Source: Atrichornis clamosus
Taxonomy: Eukaryota > Chordata > Aves > Passeriformes > Menuridae
Assembly: GCA_013400975.1 (NCBI GenBank)
Contig: WBMZ01014013.1
Coordinates: forward strand, 124,001-188,000
Direction of reading: 5' to 3'
Length of the DNA: 64,000 bases
Below are positions 26,820 through 39,688 of the stretch, piece after piece. Numbering within the stretch: the first letter of the stretch is position 1; each line of letters starts with the position of its first letter. The position numbers and the translations under genes were made by a program. Below the pieces are notes generated by a model that saw nothing but the letters and a program-made list of their open reading frames with translations, was not told the DNA's origin and searched no databases.

Positions 26820-27300
26820 GATGTTTCTGCGGTAATAGTTTGTCAGTCACCGTTTCAGTCATAAATGACAGTTAATGCACACTTCTAATTTCTGTGTTAG
26901 CATTCGCAACTCAGATGCATTATTTCAATATCAAACGTATGGTGAAATCAATTTAGTAGTGGGAAAATCAACTCAACCCATAGAGAAACTAGAAATTCAC
27001 TATTAAATAAAAACTGCCAAGGATCATCACATAATTTTAAAGGAATAGCACATATTCAGCCAAAATAAAAGATTAGTGTGCAAGTACTAGACAACTAATT
27101 ACATAATGTACTATTACAAAATTACATAATATGGGTGCAGCTTATTTCCCTGTTTGCTGTTTGAAAAATAGATTGTTTAATAACCCATCAAAGCTATCTG
27201 TAAACCAGGGAAACAATAGAGCAGATGTTGACTGTTGTCTTGTGCCTCTCAGACATAATTAAATACAATGAAACACTCATGCACCCAAATAATGGAGGAC
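26820..27300. promoter_or_regulatory. possible conserved non-coding element
   Basis: A complex AT-rich block with many homeodomain-type cores (ACTAATTACATAATGTAC near 27090 and CATAATTAAATACAATG near 27253), no homopolymers of note and no open frame. It resembles intronic developmental enhancers. The judgement is by texture only. Confidence 0.25.
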
Positions 27301-28449
27301 AAACAAACACACAAGTGGTGCTCTATAACATAAACCTCATTTACTGGGCACCTGCCTTATATTAATCTGTGATATTTAGACCAGTGAGGAAAACAGAAAG
27401 CAAGGTATTTATTTGCCTTCAGACCAGAAAACAAACCACAAAGACAGAATTCCTCTCAGTATTAAGTGGCCGTAACTTCTGCAGTACTGACCCCCGCATT
27501 GCTGACTGCCATAAAGCTCGGAGGGAACCACATTTGGTATTGTGACAAAGCCAGGACAGTTGCATTTTCTGTAAGCAAAAGCTACACGAATCTATGACTC
27601 TGAGACAGACTAAAACCATTGTGCCTGCTGTGTAATACAAAGTCTTAAGATTCCTGTGGAAAACCAGGTTCCCTTTAATTGCAAAACACATTCCCTGTCA
27701 TTATTTTCCATTCCTTCTCCCAACTTTCTTTTAAAGAAGTAATGGAAAGTAAAGATTAGATTCTATAACTACCCAATCATGTCATGCTTTTTGCCAGGAC
27801 AATGTCCCATAATATTATTTCATACTCTAGTTTACATCAAGATTTCAGAGCTTTTTTTTAAACCATCCTTCTTTACTTTCATTTCTATAATCAAATGTAG
27901 ACATAAATTTACTTTCATCATATCAGTATCGATCTGCTATTTGAAAAGAAAATTTACATAAATTAATACTAAATTAGGTACCCAAACCTGCAGTTCTTGT
28001 TAGGAAACAAAGTTTCCACAAAAAAACTTCAAAAATTTTCACTCACATGTATTGTAAAAGAACATCAAAGCTTATTTTTGCTAAAAGAAATTATTTTTAT
28101 TTTAAAAAGATCATGTTTTAATAAGTGCTTTTTGTTTATTTCAGTAAAGAATACAAAAGCGTGTTGTTTACTGCAAATATATTTTGCCTTTATATTTCAT
28201 TTACTTATTTCTAAGAAACAAGACAGAATATAATGTGATCTGCATCTCTTTATGTTAATAAAACCATGCTAGTCTCTTTCCATAGACAACACCATAAAGC
28301 ATAAATCCAAATGGAAAACAAATGGATGTATAATGCCACTGTGAAGCAAACCAATCAACCCTAAAACAGCTGAGATAGATCTCATCCAGCAGTTCATTCA
28401 TTCTTTATAGAAAAGAAATGAAAATATTCCTAGGTGTATCAGATTAAAA

Positions 28450-28700
28450 AAAGAAAAAAACCAACCACCCTCAGCAGCTCTGAAAGGTTGTAAAGCACTA
28501 AATTCCTGTGATTTATGAAGGCAGCATCCACCACATTGAGCAAAACAACGCAGCATGCCAGGACCCTTTTCCCTGAAATTCCTTTATTAACACAGCCTGG
28601 CTCTGCCAGTGAACAAAAGCAGTGGTGCGGGGTGTATAAATCATTAATACTCTGCCGTGCAATGGCTGAATTTCCTGTGTGAGCTGGAAAGCCTTCCTGC
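28450..28700. promoter_or_regulatory. possible conserved non-coding element
   Basis: A complex block of about 250 bases including GTGTATAAATCATTAATACT near 28632 and balanced composition. Two overlapping minus-strand open frames of 63 and 87 codons cover it, but neither is recognisable. Non-coding conservation is the more likely explanation, but this is inference. Confidence 0.22.
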
Positions 28701-29659
28701 ACAACAGGGATTTTGGGGTTGGAATTGGCTGCTATGAAATGTACTTCATCATTCTCCGTGTTTGACGCTTCCCAGTAGCTTTGTACTTTTCCTCTCCTTT
28801 TTCTCCCCCAAGCCCAGCAACTGCAATAGAAATTTATTGGATTTTATGTCTGCAAATAAAAGGAAGAGAAAAGCAAGAAAGAAGCAAGCAGGCCCATTTA
28901 GAAGCAGAATCCTTTTCCCTTAATTTAAAGACAGGTTGTGTTCAAATAAAATCCAGTACTAATGAATGAATTTGGATTTTAGTAATTTTTAGTTTTTAAC
29001 TCTAAAATGAAAAAGAAATTAAAAAAGAAAAATCTACTGCAAGAGGAGTTACGCTTAAAAAAAATAATAAATCAACTCACTAAAAAGGTGACTCCTCTCC
29101 AAATGAAGTAATTTTCCATTGGAACATTTATTTATTTATATATTTTCAGAGCAGGCAGAAAGAAGGACACAAGAACTCCTGAACTCTGCTGTTCCAGTGT
29201 TTCTACTTTGGGTGTACCAAAGAGCAACAGGCAATTCTATGTGCACACACCAAGCCTGGTATTCCAAGCGAAGCTGAAGAATGGTATCAAAGCAAAAAGA
29301 AAAAAGCAAACCAAAACACCTGGAACTGCAGTTTCTGAAAGCTCCTGTATTTTCGCAGCAAGACACACTGAACTTGGATAGGGAACATCAAAAGTACTTA
29401 TCTTGCCTCTCAAGTACGTGCAATGCAACAACAACAAAGTTGAATGTTTTTCCAAACTTTGAGATGAAATAGCAAGCAATCTTTATAAAACAGTCTGCAC
29501 TAAAATATTCCTTTTGGGGCTAGACTTGGGAAAACAGAGTATGTCAGACAGAGGAATGCTGAAAAAGCAGTCTCAACCCATATGCTAGCCATCAGGGAAA
29601 ATGACACTCGTTATAAAGGTAACTAAGGATACAATCACTCTTTCAGCCAGGCCAGAGCA

Positions 29660-30090
29660 CGACTCCAAAGGTATCCAGCATCAGCACCACCGACAAACGA
29701 ATTTATCGCCGTCTAAGCAGTAAATATTTAAGACACTTGGAATGCTGTTTTGCAAAATGAACAAGCTGAAGTCAGAATAGGGAAATGTTCCAGTGGGCCA
29801 TTTTACACTTCTGCAGCCATCCAGCAGACTCAAGATTATAAGAAAAAGCCTGCAATGCATGCAGGAGTCCCTCTGCATTACACAATAATGACATTCTGAA
29901 CGGAAATAAATGAAGCCCCTGCAGTGCTATTCTGTCAGCTTTTGAAAGTAAATAACTTCACTTCTGACAAGACAGAGACATTTTTTTCCTCCTCCTGCCA
30001 GAGAGCATTAATTGAGCCATGCAGCCATGTAACATCCCAGAGACAGGACTAATATATGACAAGGAAAAGAGCTTAAGGAGGAGACACTCA
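29660..30090. promoter_or_regulatory. possible conserved non-coding element
   Basis: This block contains several CpGs that stand out in an otherwise CpG-poor region (CGACAAACGAATTTATCGCC near 29692) and TAAT-type cores, without repeats. Retained CpGs in AT-rich DNA can indicate constraint. No coding frame is evident. Conservation was not measured. Confidence 0.27.
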
Positions 30091-30469
30091 TTCAAAATAC
30101 GGGCTGCCTAACTTCTTTTCACCCCCAAATTTTCACACTAGCTCTGTTTTGGCAAGATCTTGTTCTCAGGGAGAACTTTGAACAGTTTTTTTGCCTCCCT
30201 TTACAATACTTACTGAAACTTATTTCAAATAAATGCTTTAATTTCACACAGCCTTATGAAAGATTGTGCCACTATGAAATCATAAGGTGGTATTTTAAAA
30301 CTTCTTATCCTTCCTTGTTTGCAAATTAAGCTTCATGCCCATAATCAATCTCTGTAATTAACCATTTCATGTATAGAAGACTTACTGTCCACAATAGAGA
30401 TAATGAAGATAGCTCTACAAGAAAATTCTATGAGAAGCAAAACCAAAGAAGCAGTCTTCAAAACTACAC

Positions 30470-30470
<1 letters not shown>

Positions 30471-30513
<43 letters not shown>
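30471..30513. repeat. (ATA)n trinucleotide microsatellite
   Basis: About fourteen uninterrupted copies of ATA/TAA on the plus strand, long enough to be length-polymorphic. The run of tyrosines in the minus-strand open frame over this position is an artefact of the repeat. Confidence 0.97.
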
Positions 30514-30516
<3 letters not shown>

Positions 30517-31887
30517 TTAGTACAAGTCAGTAAGGAATTGAGGCAATGCATATTATAACTATATATACAAGATGACAGTCCATGCAGTTCATGCAATTAA
30601 AAATAAAAAGCATATTCAAGATGTTATAGTCAGGAAAAGCAACAATTTTTGGTGCATTTTGATATAAAGGGTTAAAAGGTAAATTTAAAGATGGTCTAAG
30701 ATGAAAGCACTTGCATTCTTATTCATGAGTATCTGAACAACTTAAGTATTTCAATTTTGAAGTACCACAGACTTTCTTTCCATATCTGGAGGAAAAAGTA
30801 ACAATCAGTGACTCACTGTGAACAAAAAAATAATTCACTGAATGCTTCAGTTCTTACTACAGTGTCTAATTTTGATTCTGCCTGTGTTCAACACAACGAG
30901 AAAGAGCAGGATCAAAACACTGCGAGATCTCCCCACAGCTGGAGCCCGCTATAGTGCAAAAGACCAAAGGCCCAAGTACAACTAGTCAGGATACCACAGA
31001 CATTAGATATGCTATTTTCTCTAATTAAATTCACTGGGCTGCTGCACTGACAGAGTAGGAGGGGAAGCAAAATGTAGAAGAAGTCACTGGCGCTGCACTA
31101 GGCAACTCCGAGGTAAATGAGCAATGCCAGCAAAGAAATGACAGGAGGTTCTCAGGAGAGCTCCTGCACTACACATCACACTTTAAAACTGATAAATCAA
31201 TCGCACACGCATCTCTAAAAGGCAGGATAGCTTGAAGGATTCTTAGAGGGTGTTGACTTTTCCTTTCCACTAACATTATTCTAACTCTATAAAGCAAGGT
31301 GATAAATTCTGGTGTCACAATTTTTATCACTTTCATGTATACTACCTATTAAATACCTCAACAATATTTCAAGCAGAATTAACGTTAACATGATCATAGT
31401 ATTTATTTACCAACTTGGAAATACACACATTGAAAACAAAAAAGAAAATTCATAGTCTGGTTATGCATGGCTATAGTAAAAAAAAAAAAAAAAAATCTTA
31501 ACAATCTGAATATCTACTGGCTGCCCTGAGAAAAACCCCTGCTTACATAACCACCACACACTTTCCTTGGCAGAAAATACCATATCACATATTTTTTTCA
31601 GAAAATCCCCATCCATATACATATTTAGCAAATATCAATGAATAGGGACAACTTACGAATAGTTCACAACAGAAAATCCAGCCAACCCTTTTCAGATAAA
31701 GTGTTTTAAAATGCTGACAGCACTCACTTACAAAAACAATGGTTCTAAGCCAAAAATATTCACCTGCTCCTGTCACATGGAAGCTCCTTTGCAACCGCTC
31801 TTGCTCTTATAGTCCAAAGCAGCAAGTAACCTTCTTAACTGATTCTTCTGGTTCGTTGAGGGGTTTTTGTGTTTGGAGTTGGTTTCC

Positions 31888-31909
31888 TTTTTTTTTTTTT
31901 TTTTTTTTT
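31888..31909. repeat. T22 homopolymer
   Basis: An uninterrupted run of 22 T on the plus strand, the longest homopolymer in the window. No retrotransposed sequence ending in poly(A) was recognised on the minus strand beside it. Confidence 0.95.
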
Positions 31910-34900
31910 CTCCTTCTAGTACTTAAAGAGGGGAGTACTTAACTAAAGCACCTCCTCTCGCTTTTGTAAGAGACTGACCTTGTTTGACAACGCTGGAGCT
32001 AAATGCCCCGAACCAGCTCTTGTTCAGAATGAGAGCTGCTACAGCACTTGATCTCTAAGCCACTTCTCATTAGCCTCTGGAAAACAACAGAGCAGATCTT
32101 GGGAGACAAAAGATATGTAAACATGGAAATCGGGCTTGAATCACAGGTGAAGTCTCAAATGCCAGCCTCCAAGTTTATTGGTGAATACCAAGCAATCTTA
32201 TTTACCCTAATTAGGATAAGCAGCACATAAAGGTATGATTCCTTAAGTCCGCATTAACAGCACTTCTGGATGCAACAGCTACACTCCCACCTTTTGAGGT
32301 CTGTTTCATTCATACACTAAAATTCCCTCAGAGTGCCACACTGCCCCCTTAGGTACAAATGCATCCACAGGATACTGTCTGGAGCATGGCAATTCCTTTT
32401 TGGTTTTAACAGAGGACTATAATTTGTCTGACATAGCACAGGCTTTTACCCTACACATATGAATAAACAAGCACTATGTTTCTCTTGGGGCAGTGAAGCT
32501 GGTTAAATGAATCAGAAAACCCTGAAAATATTGCCTACCCTCAGTCCATCAGCAACTGGACAATTATTCAAGGCCCAGCTGTAAGAAAAACAGATGGTGA
32601 GTGAGCATTAGTACCGTGGACTTCTTTGCACTCATGCAGTCATAAGCAGAGGTTGTACATTCTCACATGAAAATTGCCATGCAACAGCAGAGAGAGGAAC
32701 AAAATCGTGCAAAGATTCCAATTTGTAAGCTAACAGATGCTTAAAATTTTCAAGAACTAAAGTCAGATTAACTGATTTTACAGGAGAGCCACCGAGTGAG
32801 TGAGTACTATAAATGGACTAGGCAAAGAAAGGCAGTGTTCTCATGATTGGTTTAAACAGCGTCATCATAAAACACCAGTTACTGAATTCAACTAACAAAC
32901 CTGAACCTTTGAAGAGTCACCCAAGTATTAAATGCAAAAAACACATACTTAAAACTCTAACTGCAACGGTGCCATCGAGCAATTGATGCGCTTTTGCTTT
33001 ATAAAGAAAGTTAAACTGTATCCAGAAATTGTTTGAATTGTTCATCCATTTCAATTCTTTACACAATTTTAGCACAAAGATAATCTGTTCTAATCCTTAT
33101 TCCATTATTGACACTATTGACTATATCAATTGAAAATGCTACCAAATAAATCAACTTTGAATTAAGCCATGAAGAAAGAATGTGATCAAAAGTCTTTCAG
33201 ACTCCTATAAATCATCAGATCCAGAAGCATGACACAAGTAACTGAGTGGGGAATTCAGCTTTTCTCCATAGTCATAAAGCTTAAGGCCCAAATAAAATTA
33301 CACTAATTTACCATGCAAGCAGTAATGGAATAGCTGGGCTAGAGGTGGAGGGTTTGTTGGTTTCTGCTTTGTTTTCATGGTGGATTCTTTTCATCATTGA
33401 TATGAGAGCTGTACCATGAACTACTTTGTTAAAGACAGAAAAGGTTGATATTGAAGTTTCAGTTCAATTGTTTTCGATCTGTGAATGTCCACTATGAGCA
33501 ATTGCTCCATTTAAGAGGAATTACCCTTTGTACAAACCACTTCACTATTTAAAACAAAGCACATCTATCATCATTATACAGAAAAAAAAAATTACCAATT
33601 TTAAAATAATGACAGCAGCACTGTGTACCATGACATGGAATATTACACGATGTTTCAAAACAACAATTCATTTTGTTACTTTACTCAGAAAATTCCAACT
33701 GAATAGCCCCATGTCCAGGAAAACAAACTGTAGGTAAACACCAGTTAACAGAACTAAGCCTCCATTAATATCCCCTAAATCCCAATTTACCAGTGGTCAA
33801 CATTTTGCTGCAAAAATTACTTCAGGCCAGCACTTGATGTAAGCTTGTGGTCAGAAATTGTTTTTTTGCATTGATGTGTCATATTAAGGAGAAGAAGAGA
33901 AAATAAATGAATGCAGCTGTTCTTAACACCATAAAACATTACCAAATGACAGGGTGCACTACAAATCCAAGTCCCCTTTCCCGGCATGTTTAAATATCGA
34001 CACCAGGGAAAATTCTAACCCAAACACATCCACACTTTCCCAGTTGACCCCATCAGTGACGCAGTGAAAACTTCCAAGGCAAAACCACACATTCTCCTTC
34101 TGTTCTCTGCTGCCACTGATACCGTCACTTGGGTTTGGATGATGTCTGAAAACTCACTCTGGATTTCCATAGTTAGAAGCATCTTATTAAGAGAACACCC
34201 ACATTATTTCAGACCATTTCAAACAGCTTAACTAACTCAGAAGAACTCTTCAGTTTTTGTTGGCTTTTTCAAGTGAATATTTTATTGACATTTAATATAT
34301 ATCGTGACCCAGGCCTCCGTTCTTTCTTTATTTTCAACTTTATTTTCAACAGTTAAGCTCGAAATATTCTTAGGTAAAGCATCCTCTATGCATAACTGTT
34401 TAAAGAAAATTTCAGTTTCTCACTTAGCTCTTAAAACATTACATACACACATAAACTGAAAGATATTGGAGCAAATACTCAAACTGCTGACCCTGGAAAA
34501 AGGAGCAAAGCACTTCTGTGGTACACTGTGGAAAACAATTTGTCCATTTTTACTTAAACTGACCAAGCGATGTTACTTTGGCAAATAAATAATGGCCAAT
34601 TTTAAATGACTACCAAAACACAGATTTTCCCAAATGATTAATACAGCTCCACAGAAAAGCACCATCCTCATGGCTATGAGGACAAATAAATATTTACTGA
34701 CAGAAAGTCTGGCTTGCCCATCTTGAGAGTAATGCAATGCCTTTTACAATCTTTCAAGAAAGACACATACCCAAATATAAAACTTAGACGTGACAGAGTA
34801 CTAGTGTATGTAGCAGATACAAAAATAATTCTCTTCATAATTCTAAATAGGCAGCAAAGTTTGACAACTGAGAGCTCAGTTGTAATACAGATGTCTGAGT

Positions 34901-37506
34901 TCATTTTAATTGAGGTGCAAATGAGCAGATATATCTGAAGTGCAATTTTCAGAGAAAAAATATAGTTGGATAGCTTCACATAACATCTATTTACTGGTGG
35001 TCACAGGTTCCACAGGCAGGGGGTATTCACTAGTTATTAAGTTGCCACATAAAGCTTTTAGGTTACCTGTATTTAAGATCGATAGACAACTTGATAGAGG
35101 GAGAAAAACACAGTTTCACTGAAACAGTGATATTTGCAGTAAACATACAAAACAGGTATTTTTGTAGGTTTGCCATAAACTCTCAGACACAGGAAAAATA
35201 GAAGGAGACTGTCATGGTAAAAGTTTATTAGTGCTTTTCAAAAATATAAAACACTTATCTTTTACTGTTTAAAACCAGAACCATATTATGCTGGCTTTGC
35301 AGGTGATGGCAACTCAGTCCTCTCTGCCTGAATAATTTTGAAATAAAATAGCATTGTTTCTAAAGAAATACTTCACCAAACACGTAAAATAATAGATCAT
35401 ATCTGAATTAAGAAGATAATTATCTGACTCTCTAGGAACTCACAGTAACTAAAATGCCAACCAGCAATCAAAAGAAGCAACAAGCACAGAATTTTGAATC
35501 TGCCACAATTTTCCTTACAAATTTAGAAGACTTTTTAACCTATTATCTAATTGTGATTAGTAGAGGCGAAATGATTCTAAACTGACAATAGGATTAAGGA
35601 GATGAGAAAGCAAACACTTTAAAAAAAGCTACTTTCAGTGTAGCAGTTAATCCACTTAAAGAGTTAAAAATTATCCGCTAGATATAGCGCTTTGTAAAGT
35701 GCATTAGCAATCACTTCTCATCTTTCTCTCCAATGGAAGAGATGCAATTGAATTCCCTGTTTTAAAGTACTCATTACAGTTGCACAGTTTCTTAAACCTT
35801 AAAGCAGTGCCATGCTGTAGATGTGTTTGCATAATGATACTGCAACATCTCACTGAGGAAGGTTATTACAGCACCCAGCCTCATCTTCACATTCTCCTTT
35901 ATCAGCTCCTTGTGTGGCCATGTTGACCTCTCACCTTCATTCCCATTTTTCCTTTCAAAAGCTCTATCTTTAACACACAAATTGTTGTTTGACAAACTCA
36001 AAAGAACAAACCCAACAAAATGCAGGAGCACATTTTGTATGTAACCACTAAGTGCACAAGTCACACTGGATCATTAGAGCTGATCTATAAATGCCATTTC
36101 CAAAACATATCTAGAATACAAAGCTACCAAGAACATACATTTTAGTTATGGCATGCAAATTATTTAAATTTAAATACATCCTATTTATCTGATGCACATT
36201 TTAATTGCAGACATATGAATCCCACCCACATACATGGATAATCTAGGGCGCATGCAAGAATCTGTTATTATGCACTCCTAAGCTCTAAGTCAGAAATGGT
36301 TTATACTACACTATGCCAGAAAAAAAAAAAAGCTACAGAAGGGTTTATATCCTGAAAATACTGGAGTTCTGTTCTTCCAGCAGTAGTAGAAAAACAAACG
36401 TCCTGAAATAAAAATAAGCTTTAAATCTATTTTATCTAATCTTTAGGAACAAAAAGAAATACCGTAAAACATGTTTCAGGCATTTGTGAATACAGAAATA
36501 AAGTTAGAGACTTCCAGGGAAGTCAATATGCACATAAACTACTGAGGTGGAAGTTGGAAGAAATTCCCCTATTCGTTACAGTAGGCACAAGAATTTTTTT
36601 CCTCTGAAGTTTCAACAGAAGTAACAGAATAAACAGGATTAATCATTTTTGCATGATAACATATTTCTGTCTTGGCTCTACACACTCACTAGATGACTCT
36701 GTAATGGTGGACTCAGTTATAAAATAGAGTAGAATACAAAGATGATTACAAAATATTAGTTTAAAAAAATGTGTTATTAACCAGTTATTTCACACTATAG
36801 TAGAGAGGGGGTACCAATTATTAAATAATTTAGGAACCGAGGGGGGGGGCAAATACTTAAAAAAAGACCCTCTAAGCAAAAATGAAATGAAATTTTTAAA
36901 AATAATAATAAATGGACTAGAATTTGGTATTGTTTTGCTGATGCCCAAACGTTTTTTCAATATACTTCAGTGATAGAAGTATTAATTCTGCACAGATATA
37001 GCTTTATAAATCTTTTTTTTTTCTGTGAACTAAAAAAACAGCTTGGCTTTAATCAGCAGCATGTTTCAACACAGACTTGAAATTCCTGTCTTCAAAGAAG
37101 GCTTAAACAAAATTGCCATTGGGCACATTTACATTAGAAGTATAATTTATGCCTGCAAGTGAATAAAGAGCAGTCCTTTATGGCTGAAACTCTGCTACAG
37201 TATCCACGAGAAAGGCAGACATAGTACCGTGTTAAATATCTATAAACAGCATCAATAGAGACATTGCAAAAAATAAATTATAAAACCAACAGCAAAACAC
37301 AAAGAGATGCGAAGGTTGGATGCTCTGTTAAAACATATTTTCTACTCGCTCTCACATTCCTAAGTGCAGGCACAACACTCGCTCCACACGGTGGGAGACA
37401 TTTATACAGTCTGCTCACACAAAAAATATCTCCCCGATTACAAATCCCCCGAACGATGCTGACAAAGCAAGCACTACAGGAAAAGAAAAAAGTTAAGCAA
37501 ACTTAC

Positions 37507-37650
37507 CTGCTGTAAGTACATAAAAGTCAAGGCACAGGAGAGCTGGGGACACATGCCCACATTCGGCAGTGCCACGCAGGTTGCACCCGTAAGGGGATGC
37601 TGCATGGTGTTGCTCTGAAGTCTACGTAGAACAAGTGAGGGGGCTTGCAT
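37507..37650 (-). CDS. candidate alternative first coding exon (48 codons, ends at consensus splice donor)
   Basis: On the minus strand an ATG at 37650-37648 opens a frame that stays open for exactly 48 codons to 37507, where it meets CAG|GTAAGT, a full-consensus splice donor (37506-37501). An in-frame TAG at 37668-37666 lies just upstream, so translation cannot start earlier in this transcript. A second in-frame ATG at 37605-37603 has the better start context (ACC before ATG) and would give 33 residues ending ...QLSCALTFMYLQQ. The exon ends in phase 0. Past the donor the frame runs only about ten codons into the intron before a stop. On this strand a (CT)n tract followed by CCTAG lies about 290 bases upstream, which could be a promoter pyrimidine tract or a splice acceptor. 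I do not recognise the peptide. It could be an alternative N-terminus of a gene whose other exons are to the left, or a non-coding first exon, or chance. Confidence 0.4.
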
Positions 37651-37940
37651 GCAAGCACGTTTGCCCTATCTTGTCACTACTGGGTTTCTTTTTTTTTTTT
37701 CCCTTTTGATTATTTAAATAAGAAACAGTGTTTCTCAAATGCCTCTTTTTTTTTTTTTTCCCCCCTAGTGCTAAACCCCTACATTCGTTTGTCAGCTAAG
37801 GCAACTTGGTAGATTTAAAGTACGGATTTTTAACAGAGAGGAAAAAAAGAAGACACAGCCTGCAGCCTATTGATGAGCAAATGGAACTTCCTCAATGACA
37901 GAGAGCTGAAGCTTGTCTCACAACAGTAGCTGCTGACTAG

Positions 37941-37941
37941 G

Positions 37942-37972
<31 letters not shown>

Positions 37973-37976
37973 GAGA
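37941..37976. repeat. (GA)n dinucleotide repeat; (CT)n on the minus strand
   Basis: Thirty-six bases of GA with a single GG interruption (37961-37962). On the minus strand it is a polypyrimidine tract directly followed by CCTAG|TCAGCAG, which has the form of a 3' splice site. Such tracts also occur in TATA-less promoters. It may therefore belong to the candidate first-exon region rather than being a neutral microsatellite. Confidence 0.95.
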
Positions 37977-38371
37977 CTCAGTGAGGCTCAGTCGGCTGGT
38001 GCTGATGCTGCACAGCTTCTCATTTGTCAAATGGGTCCTAGGGCAGGGTCTTTACCACTCACCAAAATTCAAATACTGCATTTTAAAAATCCCTGGAGAG
38101 GATAGGGAAGGAGAGAATGTGAGCGTGCTGCATCACAGGCATCCATGAGATCTGGGCAATTAGTGTCATTGCCCAGCTGGGACCGAGTGCCTGTTATGAT
38201 TCTGCACGCACACAGACACACTCACACACTTTCCCCCCCTCCCAGGACTCACACCTGACATGAAAAGGGCTTTCCCCTGCTAAGAACACATGCTATGAAG
38301 CACAAAGTGGGAAAGGGAAAGAATCTTGGCTAGTCAAGAGGATTCCAGCAAATAGAGAGTGCTATCAGCAA
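37977..38371. promoter_or_regulatory. possible promoter-proximal region of the 37.5 kb candidate exon
   Basis: Composition shifts to mixed, with fewer A/T runs than the flanks. On the minus strand an exon-like 30-nt piece (38063-38092) is bounded by TCCTCTCCAG and GTGAGTGG. With the (CT)n acceptor-like site at 37.94 kb this allows a spliced 5' leader before the exon at 37.5 kb. No TATA box or CpG island is visible here. Entirely predictive. Confidence 0.25.
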
Positions 38372-39617
38372 ATGAGCTTTTTAAAAACACCCATTAGTTT
38401 TATATCTACGTGTCATTCACTACCTGGTTTCCCAGAGAAGCCTGTAAAGCGTTACACTGAAACTGGGCAGGAGCTGTGTAACCACTGCAGCAGAAACACT
38501 GGGAATGAAACAAAATTCCATGGCATACTGTGTCTACTTTACTGGGGGAGGGGAGCACACTTGGACAAAGACTGTATCTCAAAATTGGTCTACAGCCCAT
38601 CTCATCTAAAATTACAAATTTATTTGACAGCTAGTCAATCTATTATCAAGGACTGCCCTATCAGGTTACATGGAAAAATTACATTTGCAATTTTCAGAAT
38701 TTAATGTTTACTTTTTACTTTGAGAACGATACCTCAAAATTAGTATTCCACTCTTGCCAGCTTTTTATTCTGCCCCCCCCTTATTTTATGGAGTAATAAT
38801 TATTCATTAGTAGATCTAGTTAGTCTTTATGTAATAAAGTAGGATGTGACCTGCAAATCAAATAATTTATACTACAGCTTGTCCTTGAGGTCCTATATTA
38901 CAGGTCTTTTTTTTTTTCCTTAGATACAACTCAAGTATAACAGAAGATATTACTATTTTTAATTAGAATTTGACAAATGAATTAAATATTAATTCTTCAG
39001 GAAAGAAGGTCAAACCTCAAAGAACCACCTGAGGTTTTGAAGGGGTTCCTTTTAAAAGGACTCTGCAGAAGATTTGAAAATCACCTATTTTACAGGATAT
39101 CTAATTCCCACAAAAACACATCTTAGACCAAGAGTTTAACACTAACAACAAATAAACAAATAACCCGCATAGCAGAAAATTCTATTTCATCAACAGCATA
39201 TCTGGTTTGATATAAGATCTACCCTTAAAAACAAAAGACAGTCCCCGCTTAACTGGAAACAGAATCAGAACACGTCACTGCAACTCAGGTGCTATACTAA
39301 AAAAAAAAATCATTTCTTTTTCATTCTACACGTGCACACACATACCTGCACCCACACAAGCCTCAGAGACTGATTTAGATCCATTAAGTCTTCTTCATGC
39401 AAAACTGAAAATTTTCCAGCAGAATCAATTATTACATAATTTTCTTTCTCAAAAGCAGTCAATGCAACGAAACCAAAGTATTCATAACTCAGTAATCAAC
39501 ATCAAAACAATCATGCACAAACTTACAATACAGGAATTGGGTTTACTTAGGAAACATCCATGCTTTTGCAGTTTATCATGGACTCATCTGCTAGAACAGC
39601 CCAGATTACTTAATCAC

Positions 39618-39688
39618 AAAAAAAAAACCCAAACACAAAAACCAAAAAAACCAAACAAAACCCCAAACCACCAACCAAAAAACCCCAC
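39618..39688. repeat. A/C-rich low-complexity tract
   Basis: About 70 bases made almost only of A runs and short C runs on the plus strand (AAACCC, CCAAAC, CCCCAAACC). It is the longest example of an A-run/C-run motif that recurs through the window. Confidence 0.9.

Larger units (their letters stand above)
26146..37506. other. AT-rich unique DNA with several enhancer-like blocks, no gene recognised
   Basis: No coding gene is supported. Blocks of complex sequence without simple repeats occur at about 26820-27300, 28450-28700, 29660-30090 and 30840-31160 and may be conserved non-coding elements. Low-complexity features include an (ATA)n tract at 30471-30513, A18 at 31478-31495, T22 at 31888-31909 and a G9 run at 36841-36849. 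The 31739-31942 (+) open frame runs through the T22 run and is not a gene. Confidence 0.6.

Noticed and set aside
30345..30596. Minus-strand open frame with a run of tyrosines
   Set aside because: Created by the (ATA)n microsatellite.
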